A model generated the notes under the pieces. It searched no databases, was not told the DNA's origin, and saw only the letters and a program-made list of their open reading frames with translations. Both the position numbers and the translations under genes were made by a program. Positions 1 to 9,816 of a DNA stretch of 64,000 bases are shown here, in pieces (positions within the stretch are counted from its first letter, which is position 1; every line of letters starts with the position of its first letter). Origin of the DNA: Colimorpha sp002372855 (GTDB lineage: Bacteria; Bacteroidota; Bacteroidia; Bacteroidales; P3); contig CAMOOR010000001.1 in NCBI GenBank assembly GCA_946621635.1, forward strand, positions 146,745-210,744, given 5' to 3'.

Positions 1-984
1 CCCGACGCCTATTCCGCACATTGGAACAACGCCAAACTGGCCTTCATCGACGGCATCACAGGCGTCTACACCACCTACACCCCCTGGCTGCGCAAACTGA
101 AGGTGGGCGACATGAACCTCTTCTACCTCGCAGGCTACTATCGCATCAACGACCGCAGTACCGCCGCCGCCAGCCTCACCTACTTCACCCTCGGCGACAT
201 CGACAACACCGACGTGGAGGGCAACAAAATCCAGACCATGCACCCCAACGAGTTCACCTTCGATGTTTCCTATGCCCTGAAGCTCAACGACAACCTCTCC
301 CTCGGTGCCACCGGACGCTTCCTGCGCTCCGACCTCACCAACGGCCAGACCATCAGCGACGGCAGCAGCAACACCACCACCAAGGCCGCCAACTCGCTTG
401 CCGCCGACATCGGCCTCTACTACCAGCAGGCCATCGACAAAACCCAGGACTTCGCCCTCGGCGCCTTCATCTCCAACCTCGGCGCCAAACTCTCCTACTC
501 CGACGACGACAACGACAAGGAGTTCCTGCCCGCCAACCTCCGCATCGGCGGACGCTACACCAACCGTATCGACGAATACAACAAAATATCCGTCATGCTC
601 GACCTCAACAAGCTCCTCGTGCCTACGCCCCCGCTGCGCGACGACACCGCCGGCTGGGTCGACTACAACCAGATCGGGGTCATCGAGGGTGCCCTGCGCT
701 CCTTCGGCGACGCCCCCGGCGGACTGCAGGAAGAGCTGCAGGAAATCCAAATCTCGGCCGGCGCCGAATACTGGTATTCCGAAACCTTCGCCGTGCGCGC
801 GGGCTACTTCTTCGAGCATGCCAACAAGGGCGGCCGCCAGTATGCCACCGTCGGCGTGGGCATCCGCTACAGCTACTTCACCGGCGACTTCTCCTACCTC
901 ATCCCCACCACCACCATCTCCACCAACTCGCTGGCCAACACCATCCGCGTCAGCATCGGTCTCGACATGAAACCCACGAAGTAA
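1..984 (+). CDS. porV: PorV (LptO), type IX secretion outer-membrane protein, 5' truncated by window
   Basis: The reading frame is open from base 1, so the N-terminus and signal peptide lie outside the window. The first residues PDAYSAHWNNAKLAF and the following TPWLRKL are typical of the PorV/LptO family. PorV is a FadL-like outer-membrane beta-barrel that shuttles cargo to the PorU sortase of the type IX secretion system. The rest alternates short aromatic and polar strands, as expected of a barrel, and ends in IGLDMKPTK. In many Bacteroidetes porU lies directly upstream, which would be off the left edge here. An internal Met at 103 is not the true start, because conserved sequence precedes it. 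Family assignment is from remembered motifs, with good confidence. Confidence 0.87.
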   Translation, partial: PDAYSAHWNNAKLAFIDGITGVYTTYTPWLRKLKVGDMNLFYLAGYYRINDRSTAAASLTYFTLGDIDNTDVEGNKIQTMHPNEFTFDVSYALKLNDNLSLGATGRFLRSDLTNGQTISDGSSNTTTKAANSLAADIGLYYQQAIDKTQDFALGAFISNLGAKLSYSDDDNDKEFLPANLRIGGRYTNRIDEYNKISVMLDLNKLLVPTPPLRDDTAGWVDYNQIGVIEGALRSFGDAPGGLQEELQEIQISAGAEYWYSETFAVRAGYFFEHANKGGRQYATVGVGIRYSYFTGDFSYLIPTTTISTNSLANTIRVSIGLDMKPTK

Positions 985-1004
985 AGTTTAAAGTTTAAGG
1001 TTTT

Positions 1005-1478
1005 ATGATGAGAATAGGAACCGGATACGACGTGCACCAACTGCAGGAAGGCCTGCCGCTGTGGATTGGCGGCGAGCGTATCGAGCACACCCACGGCCTG
1101 CTGGGCCACAGCGACGCCGACGTGCTGCTCCACGCCATCTGCGACGCCCTCCTCGGCGCCGCCGCCCTGGGCGACATCGGCAAGCACTTCCCCGACACCG
1201 ACCCGCAGTACAAAGGCATCAGCAGTCTCCGACTCCTCTCCCACGTCGGCGACCTGCTCCGGCAGCACGGCTACCACATAGCCAACATCGACTCCACCGT
1301 CGTGGCCCAGCGCCCCAAGCTGGCGCCCCACATCGAACAGATGCGCCGCAACATCGCCTCCACCCTCGGCCTGGACATCGACCAAGTGTCCGTCAAAGCC
1401 ACCACCACCGAACACCTCGGCTTCGAAGGCCGACAGGAAGGCATCTCGGCCCAAGCCGTGGCACTAATTGAAAGTTGA
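1005..1478 (+). CDS. ispF: 2-C-methyl-D-erythritol 2,4-cyclodiphosphate synthase
   Basis: IspF catalyses the fifth step of the MEP isoprenoid pathway, cyclising CDP-ME 2-phosphate with loss of CMP. At 157 residues it has family length. The metal-binding motif GTGYDVHQL (Asp and His ligands) and GHSDADVLLHAICDALLGA are present, as are DIGKHFPDTD and the C-terminal TTTEHLGFEGRQEGI. Two consecutive ATGs (1005 and 1008) are possible starts. The gene follows porV by 20 bases made of the word AAAGTTT. Its last codons (LIES, stop) already belong to a TTGAAAA-type word that continues into the gap before clpS. Confidence 0.96.
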   Translation: MMRIGTGYDVHQLQEGLPLWIGGERIEHTHGLLGHSDADVLLHAICDALLGAAALGDIGKHFPDTDPQYKGISSLRLLSHVGDLLRQHGYHIANIDSTVVAQRPKLAPHIEQMRRNIASTLGLDIDQVSVKATTTEHLGFEGRQEGISAQAVALIES

Positions 1479-1499
1479 AAATCGAAAATCGAAATAGCA

Positions 1500-1793
1500 T
1501 TGGACAAAACTGAAAAACCCTATGTAAGCCCCCAAGCCGACGACGAAGCCGCCGTACTGGAAGACAACGGCTGCTCCCTGGTGCTGTGGAACGACGACGT
1601 GCACACCTTCGACTACGTCATCAAGGCCCTCGTCGACATCTGCCGCCACACCACCGAGCAGGCCGAGCAGTGCGCCATCCTCGTCCACTGCCACGGCAAG
1701 TGCACCGTCAAACACGGCTCCTACTCCGACCTCCTCCCCATGCACACCGCCCTCCTCAACAAGCAACTGACCTCCGAAATCGTAGAAAACTAA
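1500..1793 (+). CDS. clpS: ATP-dependent Clp protease adaptor ClpS
   Basis: ClpS binds the N-domain of ClpA/ClpC and delivers N-degron substrates. The protein is 97 residues, the usual size. The core LVLWNDDVHTFDYVIKAL matches the ClpS substrate-pocket and Clp-contact region, followed by CAILVHCHGKCTVKHG. The start is taken as TTG at 1500, because no in-frame ATG precedes the conserved region and the sequence upstream is an A-rich word repeat. It sits between ispF and the nfeD/floA pair on the same strand. Confidence 0.93.
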   Translation: MDKTEKPYVSPQADDEAAVLEDNGCSLVLWNDDVHTFDYVIKALVDICRHTTEQAEQCAILVHCHGKCTVKHGSYSDLLPMHTALLNKQLTSEIVEN

Positions 1794-1828
1794 ACACTGA
1801 ACACTGAACACTAAACACTGAAAAAAAT

Positions 1829-2323
1829 ATGAACACAACACTCCTCATCATCGTTCTGCTGGTAGGCGTGGCGCTGCTGGCCCTCGAAGTGCTCATACTT
1901 CCCGGTGGCATTGCCGGCACCATCGGCGTGGCCGCCATAGCCTTCGGCGTATGGCAAAGCTTCGTGCTCCTGGGCACCACCATGGGCACCGTCATCCTGC
2001 TCTGCGCCTTCGTGCTCTGCCTGCTGACGTTCCTGTGGATATTCAAAACCAAGACCTGGAACCGCTTCAGCCTCAAGGAGGAGAGCGACAGCAAGGTGAA
2101 CCAGCTGGAGCCCGCCGTGAAGGCCGGCACCCGCGGCGTCACCATCTCGCGCCTCGCCCCCACCGGCAAAGCCCTCATCGACGGCCAGACCATGGAGGTC
2201 CACGCCGTCAACAAATTCATCGACCCCGACCACGAAATCGAAGTCGTAGCCATCGAAGGCTACCGCATCGACGTGCGCGAGGCCAACGACAACCGTTTCG
2301 AAGAAAACCCCAAAAACAATTAA
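1829..2323 (+). CDS. NfeD-like membrane protein
   Basis: This 164-residue protein has two or three N-terminal membrane segments (about residues 2-30, 32-50 and 50-72) rich in Leu, Val and Gly. A soluble C-terminal OB-fold-like part follows (GTRGVTISRLAPTGKALIDGQTMEVHA...), characteristic of short NfeD proteins. NfeD proteins pair with flotillin/SPFH proteins, and floA starts only 3 bases after this stop, so the two are surely co-transcribed. The GVTISRLAPTGKA motif is typical of NfeD C-terminal domains. The gap before the gene is a CTGAACA/CTAAACA word of period 7 that ends in A-rich sequence at the ATG. Confidence 0.9.
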   Translation: MNTTLLIIVLLVGVALLALEVLILPGGIAGTIGVAAIAFGVWQSFVLLGTTMGTVILLCAFVLCLLTFLWIFKTKTWNRFSLKEESDSKVNQLEPAVKAGTRGVTISRLAPTGKALIDGQTMEVHAVNKFIDPDHEIEVVAIEGYRIDVREANDNRFEENPKNN

Positions 2324-2326
2324 GTC

Positions 2327-3319
2327 ATGACAATTAGTACAATGATCCTCATCGGAGTGATCGTCATCGCGGTGATCATCCTCCTCTACCTGGTGCCCGT
2401 AGGCATCTGGTTCCAAGCCATCATCTCCGGCGTGCACGTCAACCTTGTGCAGCTCATCTTCATGCGCTTCCGCAAAGTGCCGCCCACGGTGATTGTCAAC
2501 AACATGATTTCGGCCACCAAGGCCGGCCTGCAGATCAAGCAGAACGACCTCGAGGCCCACTACCTGGCCGGCGGCCACGTGGCCTCCGTCGTCAACGCCC
2601 TCATCAGCGCCGACAAGGCCAACATGAACCTCGACTTCAAGACCGCCACGGCCATCGACCTCGCCGGCCGCGACGTGCTGAAAGCCGTGCAGACCTCCGT
2701 CAACCCCAAGGTCATCGACACGCCCCCCGTGGCCGCCGTGGCCAAGGACGGTATCCAGCTCATCGCCAAAGCCCGTGTCACCGTGCGCACCAACATCAAG
2801 CAGCTCGTCGGCGGCGCCGGCGAAGAGACCATCCTCGCCCGCGTGGGCGAAGGCATCGTCACCTCCATCGGCAGCGCCACCAGCCACAAACAGGTGCTCG
2901 AGAACCCCGACAGCATCTCCAAACTCGTCCTCACCAAGGGCCTCGACAGCGGCACCGCCTTCGAAATCCTCTCCATCGACATCGCCGACATCGACGTGGG
3001 CAAGAACATCGGCGCACAGCTCCAGATGGACCAGGCCAACGCCGACAAGAACATCGCCCAGGCCAAGGCCGAGGAGCGTCGCGCCATGGCTGTGGCCTCC
3101 GAGCAGGAGATGAAAGCCAAGGCCCAGGAAGCCCGCGCCAAGGTAATCATGGCCGAAGCCGAAGTGCCCCTGGCCATGGCCGAAGCCTTCCGCAGCGGCA
3201 ACCTCGGCATCATGGACTACTACCGCATGAAGAACATCCAGGCCGACACCGACATGCGCGCCTCCCTCGCCGCCCCCGCCGGCGCCCAAAAGCCCGCCAC
3301 AAAGAAGAACGAGAATTGA
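2327..3319 (+). CDS. floA: Flotillin-like protein FloA (UPF0365)
   Basis: FloA is a membrane-anchored SPFH-type scaffold thought to organise functional membrane microdomains. The protein is 330 residues, matching the family. One N-terminal membrane stretch (about residues 4-30) is followed by the PHB-like region (RFRKVPPTVIVNNMISATKAGL, AHYLAGGHVASVVNALISADKAN, VDTPPVAAVAKDGIQ). A long Ala/Glu-rich coiled segment follows (AQAKAEERRAMAVASEQEM). It is coupled to the NfeD-like gene directly upstream. Confidence 0.96.
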   Translation: MTISTMILIGVIVIAVIILLYLVPVGIWFQAIISGVHVNLVQLIFMRFRKVPPTVIVNNMISATKAGLQIKQNDLEAHYLAGGHVASVVNALISADKANMNLDFKTATAIDLAGRDVLKAVQTSVNPKVIDTPPVAAVAKDGIQLIAKARVTVRTNIKQLVGGAGEETILARVGEGIVTSIGSATSHKQVLENPDSISKLVLTKGLDSGTAFEILSIDIADIDVGKNIGAQLQMDQANADKNIAQAKAEERRAMAVASEQEMKAKAQEARAKVIMAEAEVPLAMAEAFRSGNLGIMDYYRMKNIQADTDMRASLAAPAGAQKPATKKNEN

Positions 3320-3350
3320 TAACTGACAATTGAAAATTGAATTTAAAACA

Positions 3351-3932
3351 ATGTTCAAAAGTTCCAAACTCAGCCTCATCATCCGCGGCATAGCCTTTGC
3401 CGCCCTCGGCATACTCTGCTTCTGCTTCCCCATCGACACCATGGGCGTCTTCGCCAAGATAGCCGGCGTGGTGGTCATCCTCACCGGCGTGGTCTTCTTC
3501 TTCCTCCAATACAAGGCCACCCTCCGCAGCCTCGACACCATGGCCCTTTCGGCCTCGGTGCTCATGGTGGTGCTCGGAGTGCTCATCGTGCTCCACCCCT
3601 CCATCATCGCCATCCTCCTGGGAGTCTACATCCTCTTCGAAGGCATCGACTTCAGCCTGAACACCATCAAGTACTACCGTGCCGGTGCCAAAGGCTGGTG
3701 GCTCATGCTGCTGCTGGGCCTGGTGACCATCGGCTTCGGCGCCTGGAGCGTGTTCGTGCCCGAAATCGCCGCCGCCACCCTCAGCCTCCTCTTCGGCATC
3801 GCCTTCCTGGCCATCGGCTGCGCCAGCTTCACCGCCCTGGCGGGACTCAACCTCGTGGAGGACTACTTCGAGGCCGCCAAGAAAGCCATTGAGGACAAGG
3901 AAGACTATGTGGAAGCCGAGGTTGTAAAATAA
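3351..3932 (+). CDS. DUF308/HdeD-type membrane protein
   Basis: The product has 193 residues and about six predicted membrane segments (for example IIRGIAFAALGILCFCFPI, IAGVVVILTGVVFFFLQY and LIVLHPSIIAILLGVYILF). The pattern of paired helices with a Pro between them resembles the DUF308/HdeD family, whose molecular role is unclear beyond acid-stress links in enterobacteria. The start is placed at ATG 3351. A possible TTG at 3330 lies within an intergenic word repeat (TTGAAAATTGAA) and would add a non-hydrophobic leader. The tail is charged (EDYFEAAKKAIEDKEDYVEAEVVK). Confidence 0.75.
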   Translation: MFKSSKLSLIIRGIAFAALGILCFCFPIDTMGVFAKIAGVVVILTGVVFFFLQYKATLRSLDTMALSASVLMVVLGVLIVLHPSIIAILLGVYILFEGIDFSLNTIKYYRAGAKGWWLMLLLGLVTIGFGAWSVFVPEIAAATLSLLFGIAFLAIGCASFTALAGLNLVEDYFEAAKKAIEDKEDYVEAEVVK

Positions 3933-3936
3933 TAGA

Positions 3937-4953
3937 ATGGTAAGGAAAAGCATATTGCTAGCATTTGCCTTCCTGTGCAGCCTGTCGATGGCAGCACAGG
4001 AAGGTAACATTTTGTATCGTGTCGACAGCCTGTTGAATGCGCGCTACCATCGGAAAAACTACGACACCACCTATATCAGCCGTCCCGAACACAAGTGGAC
4101 ACTCAAACTCAGACCCAAGGTGTCCCTGTTCGCTGTCCGTACCGAAACCCTCGGCAACGAGGGTGAAGAAGGTGCGATGAAAATAGACCTGCTGTCGGAT
4201 CCCAAAGCCAAGTTGAGCTTTTCGGCCGGATACAGCGGCGTAACCCTCTCGTTCTCCATCAAGCCGGAGAAATTCCAAAAGGTCAAAGAGCTGGACTACG
4301 AAATGCGTTTCGACGTCTATACCCGCAAATTCGGATTTGAGACCGAGTTAAACCGGATTACAACCCTCGAAGGACCATTCCACCTGGATTTCACGGGAGA
4401 AGATACCACCGTCAGCTTCGACCTCGACCTCCCCGAAGGCTTTGTCACCCAGACCAATTTCTTCCTGAGCGGCTACTATGTCTTCAACCACCGCCGCTTC
4501 TCCTACCCTGCCGCCTTCACCCAGTCCTTTATTCAGAAACGCAGCGCCGGCAGCTTCATCGCCGGAGCCAATCTGGGTATTAGCGAACTCACCGTGGGCG
4601 ACAGCACCAAAAACGCAGAGCTGTTCAATGTGGCCAATTTCTACATCTCGTTGGGCATAGGCTACGGCTACAATGTCGTTCTGCCCCACAACTGGCTGAT
4701 TCACGTCTCGGCCATCCCCTACCTCATCGTTCGCAACAAAGCCAAATGCAGATTTGCAGGCAACGTGGAAGATTGGCAGACCAAGTTCCCGCAATTCCTC
4801 TTCATCGCACGTGCCGCAGCCATCCGCTCGTGGGACCGCTGGTTTGCCGGACTGACCACCCACTTCTTCTACTCCTACGTAGGCTCGACCGACCTCATCC
4901 AAATCCGCAACCGCCAGTGGCACTTCATGGGCATCCTCGGCATCCGCCTCTAG
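3937..4953 (+). CDS. DUF4421-type outer-membrane protein
   Basis: The 338-residue protein has a clear signal peptide (MVRKSILLAFAFLCSLSMAAQ). Alternating beta-strand sequence follows, ending in an aromatic C-terminus (QWHFMGILGIRL) typical of outer-membrane barrels. The segment DTTYISRPEHKWTLKLRPK is typical of the DUF4421 family found in Bacteroidales. Function is unknown. It starts 4 bases after the DUF308 gene and is followed by a convergent region holding a large 11-bp-word palindrome. Confidence 0.75.
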   Translation: MVRKSILLAFAFLCSLSMAAQEGNILYRVDSLLNARYHRKNYDTTYISRPEHKWTLKLRPKVSLFAVRTETLGNEGEEGAMKIDLLSDPKAKLSFSAGYSGVTLSFSIKPEKFQKVKELDYEMRFDVYTRKFGFETELNRITTLEGPFHLDFTGEDTTVSFDLDLPEGFVTQTNFFLSGYYVFNHRRFSYPAAFTQSFIQKRSAGSFIAGANLGISELTVGDSTKNAELFNVANFYISLGIGYGYNVVLPHNWLIHVSAIPYLIVRNKAKCRFAGNVEDWQTKFPQFLFIARAAAIRSWDRWFAGLTTHFFYSYVGSTDLIQIRNRQWHFMGILGIRL

Positions 4954-5010
4954 CCCCCTCCCCAACCCTCCACCTCCCACCCTCCAACCACCCACCTCAT
5001 ACCTACCCGA

Positions 5011-5153
5011 GAGGTACATAATTCGGCATTTCTTATATCGTTCTTATATCGTTCTCATATACTTCTCATATACTTCTTATATAGGTGATATAAGAAGTAT
5101 ATAAGAACTATATAGGAACGATATAAGAAGGACCGAATCATGTCCCTATCGGG
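5011..5153. repeat. 11-bp-word palindromic repeat, family P, copy 1
   Basis: A roughly 143-base element lies between convergent genes. Words of 11 bp (TTCTTATATCG, TTCTCATATAC, TTCTTATATAG) run in tandem, then after a short GTG centre the complementary words run back (ATATAAGAAG...GATATAAGAAG), giving a large imperfect hairpin. The flanks contain GAGGTACATAATTCGGC on the left and CCGAAT on the right. A near-identical copy in inverse orientation lies at 37310-37453. Both copies lie downstream of gene ends. Confidence 0.9.
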
Positions 5154-5184
5154 TGGGGTTTTGTGCCGTCCGGGGTGCTACGAT

Positions 5185-5221
5185 AAAAAAAGGAAAAAGG
5201 CCGGCGGAGAGGGCCGGCCTT
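5185..5221 (-). terminator. Rho-independent terminator of panB
   Basis: Read on the minus strand, a 9-bp perfect stem (AAGGCCGGC / GCCGGCCTT) with a 7-base loop at 5197-5221 is followed by a T-rich run (5185-5196). It lies 8 bases beyond the panB stop codon. Confidence 0.85.
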
Positions 5222-5229
5222 TGTTGTTG

Positions 5230-6048
5230 TCAGTATTGTTCTTTTTCGTTGGGGAAGTCGCCGCTCTTGACGTCGGCGACGTAATGGCGTATGGCGTTGG
5301 AGATGTCTTCGCCGAAGGTGCCGTAGGTGCGCAGGTAGCGGGGCTTGAACTGCTGGGTGATGCCGAGCATGTCCTGGAGCACGAGCACCTGTCCGTCGGT
5401 GTGTGGGCCGGCGCCGATGCCGATGGTGGGGATTTTGAGTTCGGAGGTGACCTCGGCGGCGAGCTTGGCGGGGATTTTTTCGAGCACCAGGGCGAAGCAT
5501 CCGGCCTCCTGGAGGATGAGGGCGTCTTTCTTGACGCGGTCGGCCTCCTCCTTCTCGGTGGCGCGGACGGCGTAGGTGCCGAATTTGTTGATGCTCTGGG
5601 GCGTGAGTCCGAGGTGGCCCATGATGGGGATGCCGGCCGAGAGGATGCGCTGGACGCTCTCGAGGATTTCCTCGCCGCCTTCCATCTTGATGGCGTCGGC
5701 GCCGGTTTCCTTCATGATGCGTATGGCGGAGGCGAGGGCCTGCTTGGAGTTGCCCTGGTAGGTTCCGAAGGGCATGTCGACGACCACGAGGGCGCGCTTG
5801 ACGGCGCGGACGACGGAGGTGGCGTAGACGATCATTTCGTCGAGGGTGATGGGGAGGGTGGTTTTGTGGCCCTGCATGACGTTGGCGGCGGAGTCGCCGA
5901 CGAGGACCACGTCGATTTTGGTGCTCTCGACGAGCGAGGCCATGGAGTAGTCGTAGGCGGTGATCATTGCTATCTTTTCGCCGTGCAGCTTCATGTTCTG
6001 CAGCACGCGGGTAGTGACCTTGGTGACATCAGTCTGTAAGTATGCCAT
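5230..6048 (-). CDS. panB: 3-methyl-2-oxobutanoate hydroxymethyltransferase
   Basis: PanB adds a hydroxymethyl group from methylene-THF to alpha-ketoisovalerate, giving ketopantoate, the first committed step of pantothenate synthesis. At 272 residues it has family length. Diagnostic motifs are MITAYDYSMASLVE, VVLVGDSAANVMQGH (metal ligand Asp), MPFGTYQ, IKMEGGEE, GHLGLTPQSINKFGTY, and PTIGIGAGPHTDGQVLVLQDMLG. No other pantothenate gene is in the window. It is followed by a strong terminator and preceded by about 125 bases of A/T-rich word repeats. Confidence 0.96.
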   Translation of the reverse strand: MAYLQTDVTKVTTRVLQNMKLHGEKIAMITAYDYSMASLVESTKIDVVLVGDSAANVMQGHKTTLPITLDEMIVYATSVVRAVKRALVVVDMPFGTYQGNSKQALASAIRIMKETGADAIKMEGGEEILESVQRILSAGIPIMGHLGLTPQSINKFGTYAVRATEKEEADRVKKDALILQEAGCFALVLEKIPAKLAAEVTSELKIPTIGIGAGPHTDGQVLVLQDMLGITQQFKPRYLRTYGTFGEDISNAIRHYVADVKSGDFPNEKEQY

Positions 6049-6176
6049 TTTTTTAATTAAAAATTAATAATTAAAAATTAAAATTATCGTGAATAAATTA
6101 TTAAATCTGCGCTCAGCACCAAAACACTTAAAACCAATCACTAAACACTTAACACTAAACGCTTGACACTTAATTG
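6049..6176. repeat. Intergenic word repeats (AATTAAA and AACACTTA types)
   Basis: The gap contains two tandem-word tracts. Near the panB start there is an ATTAAAAATTAATAATTAA-type tract. Near the end of the next gene there is a tract of period-7 words (AACACTT, AACACTA, AACGCTT). No Bacteroidetes -7 box was found here. Confidence 0.7.
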
Positions 6177-7432
6177 TTATTCGATGATTTCGTCGGGGTC
6201 GACGTTCTTGCGCTTTTCCTCGCGGGGCTGGAGGTCTTCCTCCTGGTCGGGGACGATGCGGAAGAGGTCGCGGAGGTCTTTGCGGAGCTCGTAGGAGCCG
6301 TGTTTGTCGACGCGGTAGGCCACAAAGAAGCGGTTGCCGACGGCAAAGGAGGCTGCCTCGGTGGGCGAGTCGACCTCGAAGAAGTAGTCTTTCAGCTCCT
6401 TCTCGGAGATGCGCTTGCCGAGGTAGATGGTGTCGAACTGGGCGACGTTGATGGGTGCCTGGAGCATCAGCTCGCCCTTGCCGGGCATTTTGCGTGTGGG
6501 CAGAGCTTTGTATTCGATGCCGCGCGAGGTTTTGACGCGTGCGAAGAATTTCAGTTTGGCGGCCACCTGCTCGGGGGTGGCGGGGATGCGGATGAAGATG
6601 GAGTCCTTCTGGGGTTCCTCGCATTCGTCGAGGGTGCGGGCGTAGTTGCTGCTGATGACGACATAGCCTGCCTGGACGAGGATTTGTTTGGGATGGGGAA
6701 TGAGGCTGTAGCGCTCGACGGTGGTGCGGTAGTCGAGGTGGTCGTCGACCTTGATTTGGATGTCGGACGGGCAGGTGTCCTTGGTGCCGCTGACGGAGTA
6801 GACCGAACCGCGGGCAAGGAAGAGCTGCGCGTAGTAGCCGCGGACGAGGCTGTCGGCGGCGGGGACGTAGCAGCCGCGGGCGGAGCCGATGCACTCGTCG
6901 GGGTTGTTGCGGAAGGTGACGAGGACAGAGTTGGTGAGGTCGATGCTCTTGTTGAGTTTAAGGCGTTCGGAGGGGAGGGTGGCGCAGTCGTAGACGGCAG
7001 TGGCGGTAGGCACCTCGAAACGGATGGTTTCGACGGAGTCGCCGTGGCAGGAGCAGTGGATGGGGTTGCGCGCATAGCGTATGGGGAAAAGGGAATGGCA
7101 GCGCTTGGAGAAATAGCGCACGACGGCTTCGACGCGCTTGTTGCCGAGGGTTTCGTCGGCACCGGCGTAGCTTTCGACCACCATGGTGTAGAGCATGGGG
7201 TTTTCCTCGGAGAAGGCGATGCGGTAGGCCGAGTCGAGGAGGTCGAGGTGGGTGATGTTGTAGGTGGAGTCGCTGCCCTGATAGGAGAGCAGGAGGTAGA
7301 AGGCCTGGGGATTGGTGAGGGCAGCCCGCATGTCCTTGACGGGCTTGGCGGTCGGCAGGTAAAGCCCCGACTGCGCCCTTAAGGCCAAAGAGGAGAACAA
7401 CGTGAATATGGCCACAGCCACCAATATTTTTT

Positions 7433-7436
<4 letters not shown>
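6177..7436 (-). CDS. Secreted protein of unknown function downstream of MoxR
   Basis: I do not recognise this 419-residue protein. The start is set at ATG 7436, which begins a good signal peptide (MKKILVAVAIFTLFSSLALRAQ) and overlaps the stop of the moxR gene by 4 bases, so they are translationally coupled. The open frame continues upstream only as an antisense-type shadow of moxR. The body shows FEVPTATAVYDCATLP, several Cys residues (CHSLFPIRY, HCSCHGD, DECIG, RGCYV) and a highly charged tail (DQEEDLQPREEKRKNVDPDEIIE). The location suggests a periplasmic or surface partner of the ATPase, but this is inference. Confidence 0.7.
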
Positions 7437-8404
<968 letters not shown>

Positions 8405-8440
8405 TGTTCTGTTTTCTTGTAGCGTTAAAAAAGGATTGTA

Positions 8441-9808
8441 TCAGAGGCCGAGGTTGGGGAAAGAGCAGTCCTTGAACTCGTCGGAGAGGCGGATGTAGGT
8501 TTTCTTGGCCTGCTTGCGCGCCCATTCGAGCATGCGTTTCTGCTTGGCGTTGGCAAGGGCGGCATTGTAGATATTGTCGTAGTCGTCGGTAAGATTGGCC
8601 TTGTGCGAGGGGTATTTGCGGTTGAGGCGGACGATGCGGTAAGCGTCCTGGTTGTCCTCGGTTTTGAAGGCGGTGGCGTTTGACACATCGCCGACTTCCA
8701 TGCCCTGGACACCGACAGCATAGTAGCTGGCCTTGAGGGTCTCGGGGTCGAGGCGGTTGCTGCCGTCGTTGCTGTTGGTCACAGTGCCGCCCTGTTTGGC
8801 GTTGTTGGCGGTGCTGTACTGCTTGGCGGCATCCTCGAAGGAGATGCGCCCGGCGCGGATCTCGGAGGCGATGCTGTCGAGCTTCATGCGGGTGCGCAGC
8901 AGGTCGTCGGAAGAAACCTTGGGGATGATGAGGATATGGCGGGCGTTGATGGTGTTGCCACGGCGCTCGATGAGCTGGATGATGTGGAAACCGAACTGGG
9001 TTTCGATGATGGGCGACACCTCGCCGGGTTTCAGTGCGAAAGCGGCCGATTCAAACTCCGACACCATACGTCCACGGGGGAAGAAACCGAGTTCGCCGCC
9101 TTTGCGGGCCGACCCGGGGTCCTGCGAATAGAGGGCGGCGAGCATGGAGAAGCTCTCGCCTTTGATGACACGCTCGCGCAATTCGGCCAGTTCGGCACGG
9201 ACACGGTCGCGTTCGGTCTCGGGGATGGTGGGTTGGATGACGATTTCGGAGATCTCGTAGCGTTCGGGCATCATGGGCAGGCTGTCGGCGGGGAGCGTGT
9301 TGAAGAACTCGGTCACCTCGGCAGGAGTCACCTTGACATTCTCGGTGATGCTGTATTCGACACTGCGGCTGAGGAGGTTGGTGCGAATCATGTGCTCATA
9401 CTGGTCTTTCAACTCGTCGTAGGCGAACCCCGTGGCCTCGCGGAGGGCCTCCTTGGAGCCATAGCGTTCGAGGTCGCTCTGGAGGAAATTGTCGAGGTAC
9501 TGTTTCACCTCCTCGTCGCTCACTTCGACGCTGTCCAGTTCACCCTTGTGCACCAGGAGCTGGGTAAGAATAAGGTTTTCCAGGATGGCGCAACGGCTGG
9601 ACTGGGCATCGGATGCTCCGGAGCGCATGCGCATCTGGGTGTACGAACGTTCGACGTCGGAATACTTCACGATATTCTTGCCCACCACGGCGGCCACGCC
9701 GTCCACAAGGGTGCCGGCAGGCTTCTGGGGCTGGGCAAAGGCGGGCGTTGCCACAAAGTGCAGGAGGATGAGCAGGGCCGCAAGGGCCGGATATGTCGTT
9801 TTTTTCAT
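8441..9808 (-). CDS. SurA-type peptidyl-prolyl isomerase (two parvulin domains)
   Basis: This is a periplasmic foldase for outer-membrane proteins, 455 residues long. A signal peptide (about residues 1-25, ending AFAQ) is followed by a SurA N-domain (DGVAAVVGKNIVKYSDVE...). Two parvulin-type rotamase units follow. The first contains RYEISEIVI, YSQDPGSARKGGELGFFPRG, and ETQFGFHIIQLIERRG. The second begins NARHILIIPK. The layout equals E. coli SurA. It is the third of three foldase genes behind guaB, an arrangement I recall from other Bacteroidales. Confidence 0.9.
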   Translation of the reverse strand: MKKTTYPALAALLILLHFVATPAFAQPQKPAGTLVDGVAAVVGKNIVKYSDVERSYTQMRMRSGASDAQSSRCAILENLILTQLLVHKGELDSVEVSDEEVKQYLDNFLQSDLERYGSKEALREATGFAYDELKDQYEHMIRTNLLSRSVEYSITENVKVTPAEVTEFFNTLPADSLPMMPERYEISEIVIQPTIPETERDRVRAELAELRERVIKGESFSMLAALYSQDPGSARKGGELGFFPRGRMVSEFESAAFALKPGEVSPIIETQFGFHIIQLIERRGNTINARHILIIPKVSSDDLLRTRMKLDSIASEIRAGRISFEDAAKQYSTANNAKQGGTVTNSNDGSNRLDPETLKASYYAVGVQGMEVGDVSNATAFKTEDNQDAYRIVRLNRKYPSHKANLTDDYDNIYNAALANAKQKRMLEWARKQAKKTYIRLSDEFKDCSFPNLGL

Positions 9809-9816
9809 CGGTATTA

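Noticed and set aside
1811..3613. Open frame of 600 codons on the minus strand
   Set aside because: It is antisense to nfeD, floA and the DUF308 gene, all of which have family motifs on the plus strand.
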